Notes: generated by a model from the sequence alone, not told the origin. A DNA stretch of 60,036 nucleotides from Pseudomonadota bacterium (GCA_011049115.1 DSCM01000089.1:1-60036), one strand, 5' to 3'. Numbered from the stretch's first letter, positions 38,470-49,300 are shown. Numbers and translations: made by a program.

Positions 38470-40086
38470 ATGGATGTTAACGCAAAAAAGTGGCTGGTCT
38501 TCATCATGTGTGTTTTTCTGCTCGCGGCCCTGTTCCTGGTCGCCCGCTTCGAATCGGCCCGATTTGCCGCGAAGGTGGGTCTGGAACCACACAAGGTTTT
38601 CGTCAGCGACGCCGCCAAACCCTGCCTTGAATGCCATCGGCGCAAAGGGGTGGCTCCGAAAATGATCGAGCAGTGGGAAAGCAGTGAACATGCCGCCAAG
38701 GGCATTGACTGCGTTCAGTGCCACACCGCGGAAAAAGGCGATTTCGACGCCTTTACCTGTCCCGAATCAAGCACCCTGGTAGCCAAGTTCCCGACTCCCA
38801 AAGATTGCTCCAAGTGTCATAAACAGATCGTCGAGGAATTCACCGAAAGCAAGCACGCCTTCCCCTTCTGGATCTACGCCAACGCAGACCGCGCCGTTTT
38901 CGAGCCCGTCATCGGCACCAAGCATGGCTGCGAGCAGTGCCATCAGATCACCAATATGTGGCCGGACGGCAGTGTCGGCGAATGCGACGCCTGTCATCCC
39001 AAACACAGTTTCAGCCTGGCCGTGGCCCGGCAGCCCGAAACCTGCGGCGAGTGCCATATCGGCCCGGATCATCCTCATATCGAGCTTTATCTGGAGTCCA
39101 AACACGGCAATATTTTCAAGGCCAACCAGAGCAAGATCAACCTCGATTATCACAGCAGCGATAAAGACCCGATTCCCCATGAAGTCCCGGTCTGCACCAC
39201 CTGCCACATGGACGCGGTTCCCGGCGTCGCCAAGACCCACAACGTCAGCGCCCGGCTGGCCTGGGAATCGCAGGCGCCGTGGAGTTTCAGAACCGTCTGG
39301 TTCGATGAAAAACTCGGCGACTGGCAGGCCAAACGGAAACGGATGGCCGGAGTCTGCGTCAACTGTCACTCGCGGAATTTCACCGACATTTATCTCCTGA
39401 CCGCCGATCTCGTCAATCTTCAGTACAACGAAATCCGCCGTTCCTTTGTCTACTGGAATAAGCGCTACACCGCCGCCGGGCTGGTCAAGCGAATCCAGCT
39501 GGGAGATAAATTCTATTCAAATCCGGTGCTCAACGGCTGGGATGAGAAACCTGAGGTGCTGATGTACGAAACCTGGCATCACGAAGGCCGCCGCTTCCGC
39601 CACGGCTCGGAAATGATGGGCGCCGATTACACTCAGTGGCACGGCATCTGGGAGATGCAGCATAAACTCCAGGAAATGATCAACTGGGGGGCCGAGAACG
39701 GCGATGAAGAAGCCAGAAAAATCGCCGAGAGTACCAGTCCGACGAAGTTCATGCCCTACAAGCTTTACGATTTCCCCGGCAATGAGTGGGGTATCGGCAC
39801 CGAGAGAAACCGCCTGCCGGTGCTTTACCAGGTAATTCCCGACTACTGGGAAAAGGTCAAGGCCAATGTCAAGGAAGCCGTCGATCAGGGGCTGTTGACC
39901 GCAGCCCAGTGGGAACTCTGGCTGGAGCGTTACAACAACCGCGACCATTATCTCGGCACCAAGTACCCGCCACATCCGATCAACGAAGCCTACAAGGCGC
40001 GTTTTGAGAAGGATATGGCCGAACAAAAGCGCCAGGCGATTGATCTCAAGTTACCGTCGCCGGATGCCTTCAGCGATGTTCATTAA
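38470..40086 (+). CDS. Membrane-anchored octahaem cytochrome c, HAO family
   Basis: A 538-residue cytochrome with an N-terminal membrane anchor (about 8-25) and eight CxxCH haem motifs at C52, C81, C113, C154, C172, C192, C242 and C296. The distal segment with HGSEMMGADYTQWHG is typical of the hydroxylamine-oxidoreductase (HAO) family. Members oxidise hydroxylamine or hydrazine, or reduce nitrite or NO. Direction cannot be decided here without checking for the cross-linking tyrosine. Placement after Rieske and cytochrome b suggests a terminal reductase fed from quinol. Confidence 0.88.
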   Translation: MDVNAKKWLVFIMCVFLLAALFLVARFESARFAAKVGLEPHKVFVSDAAKPCLECHRRKGVAPKMIEQWESSEHAAKGIDCVQCHTAEKGDFDAFTCPESSTLVAKFPTPKDCSKCHKQIVEEFTESKHAFPFWIYANADRAVFEPVIGTKHGCEQCHQITNMWPDGSVGECDACHPKHSFSLAVARQPETCGECHIGPDHPHIELYLESKHGNIFKANQSKINLDYHSSDKDPIPHEVPVCTTCHMDAVPGVAKTHNVSARLAWESQAPWSFRTVWFDEKLGDWQAKRKRMAGVCVNCHSRNFTDIYLLTADLVNLQYNEIRRSFVYWNKRYTAAGLVKRIQLGDKFYSNPVLNGWDEKPEVLMYETWHHEGRRFRHGSEMMGADYTQWHGIWEMQHKLQEMINWGAENGDEEARKIAESTSPTKFMPYKLYDFPGNEWGIGTERNRLPVLYQVIPDYWEKVKANVKEAVDQGLLTAAQWELWLERYNNRDHYLGTKYPPHPINEAYKARFEKDMAEQKRQAIDLKLPSPDAFSDVH

Positions 40087-40091
40087 TGCCA

Positions 40092-40129
40092 TTGCCGCCG
40101 GGGAGTCGCCGACGCCTACCCGGCGGCAA
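40092..40129 (+). repeat. Intercistronic 11-bp stem hairpin
   Basis: TTGCCGCCGGG pairs perfectly with CCCGGCGGCAA across a 16-base loop, starting 6 bases after the octahaem stop and ending 22 bases before the next start. There is no T-run, so it is more likely an RNA-stability or processing element than a terminator. Confidence 0.5.
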
Positions 40130-40151
40130 AACGAAATTTGAGGGAGGAACT

Positions 40152-40442
40152 ATGTTGAGGAAAAAGATTATGAGCTGGGGCCTGGCTGGATGTCTGGCGG
40201 CGCTGATCCTGACACCCGCAGTCGGCGGCGCCGCGGACGAGCTGCACCGGCAGCTGTTCACCGTCAAATGCAGCAAATGCCACAGCGCCGATAAAATCAA
40301 GCAGTTTCACGGCAACCAACAGCAGCTGCTGAAACTCTTGCAGCGGATGTCGGGCAAACACGGCGCGGAAATCAAGCCCGAAGACCTGGAAAAAATCGAC
40401 GAGTACATCCTCTCCCTGGATCTGACCACCGGTTCCGGTTGA
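40152..40442 (+). CDS. Small periplasmic monohaem cytochrome c
   Basis: A 96-residue protein with a signal peptide (LAGCLAALILTPAVGGAAD) and one haem motif CSKCH, followed by a short helical domain. AGGGAGGAA precedes the ATG. It is the last gene of the Rieske-cytochrome operon and is followed by a strong terminator. Probably a periplasmic electron shuttle to or from the octahaem protein. The axial Met is not obvious. Confidence 0.85.
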   Translation: MLRKKIMSWGLAGCLAALILTPAVGGAADELHRQLFTVKCSKCHSADKIKQFHGNQQQLLKLLQRMSGKHGAEIKPEDLEKIDEYILSLDLTTGSG

Positions 40443-40483
40443 TCATCCCGGCGCTGTCTCGTTATCGATAAAGATATGCCCCC

Positions 40484-40516
40484 AAAGGCCGAAGTCTCGC
40501 CGGGACTTCGGCCTTT
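40484..40516 (+). terminator. Terminator of the Rieske-cytochrome operon
   Basis: A 13-bp perfect stem AAAGGCCGAAGTC / GACTTCGGCCTTT with a 7-base loop, 42 bases after the cytochrome stop. The A and T ends would serve both directions. Confidence 0.8.
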
Positions 40517-40560
40517 ATCTGTTCCGTACTCAGCCATCAGTCGAACCAGGAGTAAAGCTT

Positions 40561-41106
40561 ATGCGCTTGCTTACGATATATTTTGCCTTCATGCTTTCGC
40601 TTCTATGTCCGCTTGCCGGCCTCACCCCGGCCGCGGCGGAAAGTGATGCCGCCGGCGTCGTTCTGGCAAACATTGACGGGGATCAGATCACGGTCGCCGA
40701 TTTTGACGACTATCTCAAACTCTTTCACCAGGAGAGTGCTTTCGCCCAATGCGATCATGAGACCCGGGGCCGACATCTTCAAAACCTGATCAACCGGCGT
40801 CTGCTGCTCGAAGAGGCGCAGAAGCTGGGCTATTTTGCGGCGCCGGAATTAAAAAGTCACGGCCGACTCGACCAGGGAGAACAAGAGGCCTTTGCCCTGC
40901 GTAAACTGCTGACCGAAAAGGTTGTAAAACCCGGCACCGCCACTCGTGAAGCGATCGAGAGCTACCAGGCCGAACACGCGGTCGCCAGTTACGCCGTAGC
41001 GGAAACAGAATTGAATCACCGTCTGCGCCGGCAGCTTTTTGATGATTTCGTCTTGCAACTGAGAAAAATTAAGCGTATAGAAACTTACGAAAATAATCTG
41101 AAATAG
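40561..41106 (+). CDS. SurA-type chaperone fragment without PPIase domain
   Basis: A 181-residue exported protein (signal about 1-26, [14 protein letters not shown]). It keeps the SurA/PrsA N-terminal module ([20 protein letters not shown]... [15 protein letters not shown]) and the final helix of those proteins ([16 protein letters not shown]), while the parvulin isomerase domain between them is missing. It is more likely a dedicated folding chaperone than a broken gene, since the frame is clean. It sits just downstream of the cytochrome operon terminator, so it may help fold exported cytochromes. Confidence 0.65.
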   Translation: MRLLTIYFAFMLSLLCPLAGLTPAAAESDAAGVVLANIDGDQITVADFDDYLKLFHQESAFAQCDHETRGRHLQNLINRRLLLEEAQKLGYFAAPELKSHGRLDQGEQEAFALRKLLTEKVVKPGTATREAIESYQAEHAVASYAVAETELNHRLRRQLFDDFVLQLRKIKRIETYENNLK

Positions 41107-41171
41107 CTCGGAGTCAGCTTCCGACCCCGAGCAAGAACCTGTCTGGCGCTGTCAATGTCTGGAGAAAATTC

Positions 41172-42836
41172 GTGAAAAGTTTGTCCATTAAAACCAAACT
41201 GGGTTTGAGCCTCGGCGGACTGATACTGATTGTTGTCGTGATGTTTTTGCAGACTCTAAACACCACCAGGGGCCAGAAACATGACGGTTTACTGATCAAT
41301 CTCGCCGGCCGTCAGCGGATGCTGACCCAGAAGATGACAAAAGAGGCACTGCATCTTTTTCTGGCCCGAGGGGCAACCAGGACGGAGATTTTACCGAAAC
41401 TGACCGCTGACCTGAAAAACACCATGGCGGTTTTCGAACAGACGCTTACCGCCCTGAAAGACTCAGGCCGCGCCCCTCTGACTCTGGACTTGGACAAGGG
41501 GGCTTTTCGTGACTGCCCCAAAGCCGAAGAACCGGCTTACTCTCAACTGGCCAAAGTCGAGGAACTGAAAAACGCCTTTTTTGCGAATCTGGATCTGATC
41601 ATCAGCAACAGCGGCGATACGCAAAAGAATCTACAGGCCGTATTGTCCGACAATCTCCCCCTGCTCCAGGAGATGAACAAGGCTGTCGGCATGATGCAGA
41701 AGCAGTCGGAAAACCGGGTGCGCCAGCTCCTGCTCAGCCAGATGATCGGCCTGGCCGCCGGTGCCGCTTTATTTATTGGCGCCTTTCTCCTGGCTGGTTC
41801 GATTGTGCGACGTATTGCCGAGATTGGTCGCTTCGCGGATCGCCTGGGAACTGGCGATTTTTCCGTCAATGCCGCCATCGCCGGCAACGATGAACTGGGA
41901 GCCATCGGCAGGAATCTCCATGCCATGGTCAGAAACCTCGCGCAGATGTTTGCCACCGTCAAGGAGAAAACCACCTCGTTGCATCAGTTGGCAGCGGCCC
42001 TGGAAGGCATTGCCGATAAAATCGCGGCCGAAGCCTGGGAGAGCGCGGAACGATCCCGTGCGGTTTCAGCTGCGGCGGAAGAGATGAATGTCAACTTTTC
42101 CTCCATCAATGATGCCGTCGAGAGAACTTCCGCCAATATCGGCCGGGTAAGCAATGCCGCGGAAAGCATGACCGGAACCATCGCGGAAATCGCCGGCAAC
42201 AGTAGCCGCGCCCGGCAAATAACGTTAGAAGCTGTCAAAAAATCAAAAGCTTCGGGAGAAAAAGTTAAAGAATTAAATCAGGCCGCCATCGCTATCGGCA
42301 ATGTCAGCGAAACCATCACTGCAATTGCCGCTCAGACCAATCTCCTGGCTTTGAACGCCACCATCGAAGCCGCCCGTGCCGGGGAAGCGGGCCGGGGCTT
42401 TACGGTGGTTGCCAACGAAATCAAAGCCCTGGCCATGCAGACCGCCGGGGCCACCGATGAGATTACAGCTAAAGTTCGAGGGATTCAGGGTTTCACTGAG
42501 GTCACGAAGCAGGATATTGTGCAGATATCCGAGATCATTAAAGAGATCAATAACCTCGTCAACGAAATTGCCACCGCAGTCAACGAGCAGTCTCAGGCCA
42601 CCCAAGAGATTGCCGACAGCGTTTCTGAATCATCCCAGGAGATGGCCGACGTTAACGACAATATCAGTCAGGGCAGTCAGGTCGCCACCGAAGTCGCCAA
42701 AGATATCAGCGCGGTCAGCCATTCAGCCAACGAGCTTGACGATGGCGGCCGGGAGTTACTGACTTTTTCCAAGCAGCTTTCCAAACTCGCCGACCAGTTC
42801 AACTCATCTATGAACCAATTCAAACTGACAAGCTGA
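41172..42836 (+). CDS. Methyl-accepting chemotaxis protein with PilJ-type sensor
   Basis: A 554-residue transmembrane receptor. The periplasmic part has the type IV pili methyl-accepting motif [19 protein letters not shown], which in related sensors binds nitrate or nitrite. Membrane helices are at about 9-28 and 178-200, then HAMP, then the signalling domain with the conserved hairpin tip [33 protein letters not shown]. It starts at GTG 41172 after GGAG. No CheR-tethering pentapeptide is visible at the C terminus. The sensor type fits the nitrogen-oxide theme of the neighbours. The ligand is inference. Confidence 0.92.
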   Translation: MKSLSIKTKLGLSLGGLILIVVVMFLQTLNTTRGQKHDGLLINLAGRQRMLTQKMTKEALHLFLARGATRTEILPKLTADLKNTMAVFEQTLTALKDSGRAPLTLDLDKGAFRDCPKAEEPAYSQLAKVEELKNAFFANLDLIISNSGDTQKNLQAVLSDNLPLLQEMNKAVGMMQKQSENRVRQLLLSQMIGLAAGAALFIGAFLLAGSIVRRIAEIGRFADRLGTGDFSVNAAIAGNDELGAIGRNLHAMVRNLAQMFATVKEKTTSLHQLAAALEGIADKIAAEAWESAERSRAVSAAAEEMNVNFSSINDAVERTSANIGRVSNAAESMTGTIAEIAGNSSRARQITLEAVKKSKASGEKVKELNQAAIAIGNVSETITAIAAQTNLLALNATIEAARAGEAGRGFTVVANEIKALAMQTAGATDEITAKVRGIQGFTEVTKQDIVQISEIIKEINNLVNEIATAVNEQSQATQEIADSVSESSQEMADVNDNISQGSQVATEVAKDISAVSHSANELDDGGRELLTFSKQLSKLADQFNSSMNQFKLTS

Positions 42837-42883
42837 AGTTAAACCACGATACGGGATAAGTCACTCACCCAATGACAGGAGAA

Positions 42884-43435
42884 CTAGAACCAGAATTCGG
42901 GATAACGCCGATTTCTGGGAAGATTGTTGATGGCTAGGGCGATTAGGAGCATGACCAGAGCTCCGGAAGCGGCCGGGATCAAAGCGTAGAGAAAGCCCAG
43001 ACGATGGATGGCATCACCACCGATTACCGCGATCAGGGCGGTAGCCCCTCCCGGAGGATGCAGGGTCTTGGTCAGATGCATCAGGGCAATGGCAGATGAG
43101 ACCGCCAGGGCTGAAGCCAGCCAGGGCTGCTGACCGGTCAGCCTGAAAAAAACTACCCCGACCAGGGCGGACAGCACATGCCCGCCGATCAGGTTGCGCG
43201 GCTGGGCCAGAGGGCTCTTGATGGCCCCGTAGATCAGGACGGCCGAAGCCCCGAATGAACCGATGACCATCACCAGCCCGGTCTGATCCAAAACCTTGAA
43301 GTGCAGTAATCCGACCGCGGCAATCCCCAAAAAAGATCCAATCCAGGACCAGACCACCTCGGCGATGCCAACCCGCGGCGGACTCTGGCCGCCGCCCTTC
43401 ATTTTTTCCAGATATGAAAGCTGCCCGTCGCGCAT
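42884..43435 (-). CDS. HPP family integral membrane protein
   Basis: A 183-residue protein with about four transmembrane helices and the family motif LHPPGGAT. Some HPP proteins act in nitrite transport in cyanobacteria, but most are uncharacterised. It is divergent from the RND genes with a 241-base spacer holding an FNR-like site. Confidence 0.85.
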   Translation of the reverse strand: MRDGQLSYLEKMKGGGQSPPRVGIAEVVWSWIGSFLGIAAVGLLHFKVLDQTGLVMVIGSFGASAVLIYGAIKSPLAQPRNLIGGHVLSALVGVVFFRLTGQQPWLASALAVSSAIALMHLTKTLHPPGGATALIAVIGGDAIHRLGFLYALIPAASGALVMLLIALAINNLPRNRRYPEFWF

Positions 43436-43559
43436 GCCGATTCTCCTTTTTTTTCCGCCTTACAGATCACTTTACAGATATTTAAATGAGGTTGCGGGGC
43501 CCGCTCCCGTCTTGGCCTTCGTTGATGGGAATTGTATATCAACCCTGAAGAAAAAGTCC

Positions 43560-43573
43560 TTGACTTAGATCAA
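43560..43573. promoter_or_regulatory. FNR/HcpR-type palindrome
   Basis: TTGACTTAGATCAA, arms TTGAC and ATCAA separated by 4 bases, in the HPP-RND divergent spacer, 104 bases before the membrane-fusion gene. It matches the CRP/FNR-family layout and one arm of the HcpR-type TTGAC-N4-GTCAA. Confidence 0.5.
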
Positions 43574-43676
43574 TGCTCTCGCAGGGGGAAAGCTGGCATA
43601 GAAATGCGCGCAACTCACCAGCACAGGTTGCCCCCAACCTGAGTCCGCAAGCAATCAACTTTTGGAGCGTTTTGCT

Positions 43677-44825
43677 ATGAAAAAGATACTTCTCCGCCTG
43701 GCGACGGTAGTGGTTGTCATGCTGCTGATCCTGGCCGCGGTCCTGCTGGTCAAGCGCCGGCAGGCAGAACTTGCCACCCGGCCGACGCCGTCGATCCGGC
43801 CGGTGGCGGTAACCATCAAATCCGCGCATTGGGGGCGACTGGCCGTGACCCGACATTACCTCGGCGTCATTGAACCCGAAGCCGAAGCTCGGCTGACGGC
43901 CCAGACCACCGGTTATATTACCTCACTCACCAAGGATGTCGGCGACCGCCTGGAAAAGGGCGAGATCGTCGCCGACATCGATCCGCGTCTGGCCGCGGCC
44001 CGGCAAAAGGCCTTGGCGGCGGAACTGGACGGGGCCCGGGAAGATCTGGCCATCAGGGAAACCATCCGCGACCGCAGACGAGGGCTTATCGGCAAACGGG
44101 CGGTCTCCCAGGAGGCCCTCGATGAAGCCGAACTGGCCGTCAGTCTGGCCGCCAGCCGACTGCGGCGACTAAAGGAGGAACTGACGGCGGCCACGGTTGA
44201 GCTGTCTTTCACCCATCTTGAGGCGATGTTCGCCGGGATAGTCAGCGAGCGCCTCGTGGAAGTCGGGGATCTGGTGCATATCGGCACCCCGGTGCTGCGG
44301 ATCGAAGAACCGGAACGGGGCTACAAAATTCTGCTCCGGACGCCCCAGGAAACCGCCGCCCATCTGGCCGTCGCGGCCCCGGCCAGACTTAGTCTGGGAG
44401 AGCAAAGCCAAGCAACTACAGTCGAACGGATTTATCCGGCGATAATCGCCGGTAAACTCGCAACCGTGGAAATCAAGGTTCCGAACCGACCCTTCAACCT
44501 GCCCAGCTACGCCGAGGTCGGTGTCGATCTGACCGTAGCCGAGCCCGAGGGCTGGATTATTGATGCCGACTGTCTCCTGGAAACCGGGAACGAGGCCATG
44601 GTTTTCGTTGTCGGCGTCAAACAAATGATTTTGTCTCGGCCGGTCGCGGTTCGCGGCCGCCTGGCTTCCCAAGTGGTAGTCGAGGGTTCCTTGACGACAG
44701 CTGACCGACTGGCGGCCGGACCTGAATCCCTGCTCCTGACCCTGGGAGACGGGGTCGAAATCATGCCGGCGGCTGAAGCTGTTTCCAGGACAATCCCCGC
44801 AACGACTGCCGGTGACAACTCATGA
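43677..44825 (+). CDS. RND efflux membrane fusion protein
   Basis: A 382-residue periplasmic adaptor with an N-terminal membrane anchor (VVVVMLLILAAVLLV). It shows the paired lipoyl halves typical of HlyD/AcrA proteins (VIEPEAEARLTAQTTGYI and the return near TVELSFTHLEAMFAGIVSERLVEVGDLV). A coiled hairpin lies between. The ATG at 43677 is chosen since the anchor begins there. Its stop overlaps the next start (ATGA). Confidence 0.9.
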   Translation: MKKILLRLATVVVVMLLILAAVLLVKRRQAELATRPTPSIRPVAVTIKSAHWGRLAVTRHYLGVIEPEAEARLTAQTTGYITSLTKDVGDRLEKGEIVADIDPRLAAARQKALAAELDGAREDLAIRETIRDRRRGLIGKRAVSQEALDEAELAVSLAASRLRRLKEELTAATVELSFTHLEAMFAGIVSERLVEVGDLVHIGTPVLRIEEPERGYKILLRTPQETAAHLAVAAPARLSLGEQSQATTVERIYPAIIAGKLATVEIKVPNRPFNLPSYAEVGVDLTVAEPEGWIIDADCLLETGNEAMVFVVGVKQMILSRPVAVRGRLASQVVVEGSLTTADRLAAGPESLLLTLGDGVEIMPAAEAVSRTIPATTAGDNS

Positions 44826-46375
44826 AAATGAAAAACTCCCGCTACCACAACGCGCTCAAGCAAATCCATAAATATCTGGGTCTGCTGGTTCTGCTGTATG
44901 GTCTCTGGATGGCTCTGAGCGGCATCGCCCTCAATCATCCGGAGGCTATAAAAAACCTGTCTTTTTCCAATCGTCTGATGCCGGATAACTATCAGTATCG
45001 CAACTGGAACAGAATGAGCTGGCGCTGCGCCCAATTTTCCAGCTTCGATGACAACCTTCTCTTGGTTGGTGGAAAAGAGGGGGTCTGGCAAAGCCTCGAT
45101 CGGGGAAAAAGCTTTACTCGGCTGGCAGGTGGTTTTCCTGCGGCAAGTTATGCAAAAGATACCTTCAGCCTTCTCCTGGCCAATAACGGAAGCAAAGAAA
45201 TTCTTTTTGCGGGCACCAGATCCGGGCTTTATTACTGGCAAGAGCAACAGTGGCAGAAGGTCGATCATCCGGTGCTGAGCCAGGCCAGGGTCCTCGACCT
45301 TCTCCAGGTCGACAACCTGATTCTCGCTTTTACCGACAGTCTTGCCTTCAAGGCCGAGATAAGCAGCGAAAAGCTTATTTTCAGATCCTTGCCTCTACCG
45401 GTTGAAGCATCGATCTTCCAACACCTGCCTCTTTTTCGCTGGCTAAGAAAGGTACATGATGGTTCCATCCTGGGTTTTTACGGTAAACTGTTTGCAGACG
45501 GCATCGGCCTGATTCTGATCTTTCTCAGTCTGTCTGGCTTGGTAATCTGGTATACGCGCCAAAGAAAAAAACTGCATAAAAAAACAATTTTCAGCGGAAA
45601 ATTTTTCTTTTTTAATTTTCACTGGCATAGCAATCTGGGCGTGGTTAGCGCCCTGTTTATTTCCATCCTGATTTTTTCCGGAGCCTTTTCCTTTCCCCCG
45701 CTATTGGTGACCATCGTCCGCCTCGCGACTCCGGCTTGTCTGCTCGCGGATAAAGACGCCGACAATCCCTGGCGGGAACAAATTCTCCGGGCCGCTTATC
45801 TTGAAAGCCGTAAACGACTGATTATCGCCACGAAAAACGGTCTTTTCAGCGGCCCGCTCGACGGCAGCAGAGAATTCATCCGACTTCCCGATACCGTTCC
45901 GATTCATGGCATGGGGGTTCAGGTCTTCACCAATATTGGCTCTGAACAACTTCTGCTTGGTTCCTTCAGCGGGCTTTACCTCTGGGATACCAGCAGCAAC
46001 AACGTGATACATTTAAAAGCCGGCAAGCAGGCCAATGTTCCCGACTGGGGACGGGCGATCATGGTAACCGGAGTCGCGATTTTCAAGGATCGGCCCGTAC
46101 TGGCGGTAGACTACGAAAGTGGAATCAAGCCTTTAAATGTAAACCAGGAAATCACCCCGCAGATGCCCGCTCTTCTGGCCGAACAAAGCCGCATTTCTCT
46201 CTGGCACGCTCTCTTTGAACTCCACAACGGGCGAATTTTCGAACAATTCATCGGGCAGTTTTACTGGCTGATTACCCCTTTGGGCTGGCTGGCCTTCTTC
46301 CTGATCACTTTGAGTGGCGTGCTGCTCTGGCTGAAGAAAAAAATCAACGGGGGCTCTAAACGGAGAAAACCATGA
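44822..46375 (+). CDS. PepSY-like transmembrane protein within an RND operon
   Basis: A 517-residue inner-membrane protein. Membrane segments are near residues 15-40, 220-245, 265-300 and 475-500. They carry HKYLGLLVLLYGLWMALSGI and HWHSNLGVVSALF, which resemble PepSY-associated TM (iron-uptake-linked) proteins. Two large exported domains contain WD/BNR-like repeats, for example FAGTRSGLYYW and LLGSFSGLYLWD. It is coupled by overlaps to both the membrane-fusion and pump genes, so it is part of the efflux set. Role unknown; possibly sensing or metal reduction. Confidence 0.65.
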   Translation: MKMKNSRYHNALKQIHKYLGLLVLLYGLWMALSGIALNHPEAIKNLSFSNRLMPDNYQYRNWNRMSWRCAQFSSFDDNLLLVGGKEGVWQSLDRGKSFTRLAGGFPAASYAKDTFSLLLANNGSKEILFAGTRSGLYYWQEQQWQKVDHPVLSQARVLDLLQVDNLILAFTDSLAFKAEISSEKLIFRSLPLPVEASIFQHLPLFRWLRKVHDGSILGFYGKLFADGIGLILIFLSLSGLVIWYTRQRKKLHKKTIFSGKFFFFNFHWHSNLGVVSALFISILIFSGAFSFPPLLVTIVRLATPACLLADKDADNPWREQILRAAYLESRKRLIIATKNGLFSGPLDGSREFIRLPDTVPIHGMGVQVFTNIGSEQLLLGSFSGLYLWDTSSNNVIHLKAGKQANVPDWGRAIMVTGVAIFKDRPVLAVDYESGIKPLNVNQEITPQMPALLAEQSRISLWHALFELHNGRIFEQFIGQFYWLITPLGWLAFFLITLSGVLLWLKKKINGGSKRRKP

Positions 46376-49300
46376 ACTGGGTGGCTGTTTATCTGAAAAA
46401 ACCCCATGCCGTCATTTCCCTGATTCTGCTGGGCTGCGTTTTCGGGCTGATCAGTTTCAAAACCCTGCCGCTCAATCTCTTTCCCGACGCCAACTACCCG
46501 CAGGTGGCGGTGATTCTCAGCTGGCCCGGGGCTACGGCCGAGGATGTCGCCGACCAGGTTTCCCGGCCGGTGGAAAAGGAGTTGGCGAGCCTGGATCGCT
46601 ATCGTACGGTCAAGGCCACGGTTCGCGATGAAATCGCCGCCGTCCGGGTCGAATTCGACTACGGTAAGTCGCTGGACGCGGCGGTCGCCGATGTCGGTTC
46701 CGCCCTCGACCGGATTCGGGCGAGTCTGCCGCCCGAGCTCCTGCCGCCCCGGATCTTTCGGGTCAGCGACGCCACCACTCCGGTCCAGACCCTGGCAGTG
46801 ACCCCGCGGCCGGGGTCGCTCTTAGACCTGGACAAGGTGCGTCAGCTCTGCGACAACCAGGTCCAGGAGGCCCTGCTGCGGGTACCGGAAATCGCCGATG
46901 TCGAGGTCTTCGGCGGCCGGCAGCCAGAGATTCAGCTCCGCCTACAAGGCGATCGCCTGGCCCGTTACGGGCTGACGGCGGATCAGATTCAGGCGGCGGT
47001 TTTCGCCGCTAATCGCAACCTGCCGAGCGGCTGGCTGCGCTCGGCAACCGGTGAAGAGGTCATCAGCCTGCGCGGCGAGCGCAGGCTTCGCCATGAGCTG
47101 GCGGATATTGTCCTTGCCCGCGACCCCAGCGGGGGGGCGGTCTATGTCCGGGACGTGGCCGAAATCATTACCACCGTCGAGGAGCCGCTCTCCTTATTCC
47201 GGGGCAACGGCCGTCCCGCCATCGGCCTCAACATCCTGCGCGGCGAAGGCAAATCGGTAAGCGCCGCCCTTGAAGTCCTGAGAAAATCTCTACCGGAAAT
47301 CGCGGCCGCCTTTCCCGATCTGGAATTTACCATCGTCGACACCCAGGGCGAACTGATCGCCACCTCGGTGGACAACCTCCTTGACGCTTTACGTGACTCG
47401 ATGCTGCTTACCGTCCTGGTGATTTTCCTCCTGATGGCCCGGCTGCGCCCCATCCTGCTGGCCGCGATTTCAATTCCCTTCACCTTTCTGCTGACCTTCG
47501 CGGGCATGAAGCTGATCGGCTACGAGCTCAATATCGTCACCATGACCGCCGTCATCCTGGCGGTGGGGCTGCTGGTCGACGACGCCATCGTCGTCATCGA
47601 AAACATCGACCGCCACGCCGCCGGCGGCGACAAATCCCGCCTTCAGGCCGCGATCGACGGCACCCGGGAAATCATGCTCGCCGATTTCGCGGGCACGGCC
47701 ACCACCCTGGTGGTGCTGATTCCGATCATGTTTGTCGGCGGCTATTCCGAAAAGATTCTTCGACCTCTGACCGTGGTTCTGGCACTGGCTTTGTTTTCCT
47801 CCTACATCGTTTCGATCACGGTGATTCCCCTGCTCGCCCCGAAACTGATGAAGACCGGCCGCGACCGCAAGCGGCTGGAAAAAATCTGCGCCCGCGGCAC
47901 CGACGCCTGGCTGTTCCCCCTGCAGGAGTTCATGGTTTCTTGCTTTAGGCTGATCCGCGGCAAAAAAGGCTGGCTCATGCTGGCGGGGCTGCTGGTGTTG
48001 CTGCCGCTTAGCCTCAAACAGCTGCCTCTGGCCGGCCGCGACCTGATGCCGCCCATGGATACCGGCATCGTCAAGATCGACTTCGAGGTCTGGCCCAACG
48101 TGCCACTGGCGGTCACGGAAAAGGTGGTGGCGGCCATGGAACAGCGGATCATGGCCCGGCCGGGGTTTGTGCGGATGGCGACCGTGGTCGGAGCCGAGCC
48201 CGCTGTCATCAGTTTCGGTTCCGAGCGCACAGCGCAGGAGGGCCTGATCACCGTCCATTTCGTTAATCGTTTTGCCCGGGAACAATCGATCTGGGAAATC
48301 GAGGAGGAACTGCGGCGGGAATTTGCCGGGATTGCCAACCTCAAGCGGGCCGATGTCTACGATTACGGGGCTACCCCTTTATCGTCAATCGCGGCCCCAA
48401 TTGACGTCATGGTCTCAGGCCCCGATCCCCGGCAGCTCGATCGGCTGGCCGCCGAGGTTGAACAACGGCTGCGCCGGGTACGGGGGCTGACCACGGTTTC
48501 GCGTTCCTGGGACTGGTCGAAAAAGGAAATCACCGTCACCCTCGATGAAGCCCGTCTGGCCGGTTGGGGCCTGTCGCCAGATGAGGTTTCGGCAAGCCTG
48601 ACGACCGCCACCAACGGCCGCATCGCCTCGCGCTTTTTGGTGCCCGGCCAGGACGGCTATCCGGTACGGCTACGCTTTGACCCGACCGGATTTGGCCATG
48701 TCGCCGACCTCGAAAGCCTGCAGATCGCGGGCCCTGAAGGGGTAGTTCCCCTGGCCGAGATCGCCGAGTTCGGCCGGGTTTTCCGGCAGACCCGCATTAC
48801 CCGTCAGGATCTGATGCCGGTGGTCGATATCCGTGGCTATCGCGGCGGCGAGTCAGCGATTACCCAGCTTCAGGATCAGGTCAAGGCCCGGCTCGCCGAC
48901 CTGCCGCTGCCGGCCGCTTACCAGATCACTCAGGAAGGCGAAATCCGCCACATGCAGGAGAGTTTCGCCGATCTCGGCCGGGCCCTGGGCCTGGCGCTGC
49001 TTCTGCTCTACTTCGCCATGGTCGTCACTTTTTCCTCTTTCACCCGGCCCCTGATCATCATGAGCGCCATTCCTTTAGCCTTTATCGGCGTGCCCTGGGG
49101 CATGCTCCTGCTTGACCGCCATTTCTGCATGCCGGCGGCCATGGGTATGATTCTGCTGGCCGGCATCGTCGTCAACAACTCGATTCTGCTGGTCGATTTT
49201 ATCGAGAGCGCCCGGGCCCAGGGCCGTTCTCTGGATGAAGCCGTCGAAGAGTCCATCCGCCGGCGCACCCGGCCGATTCTGATGACCGCCTTAAGTACCG

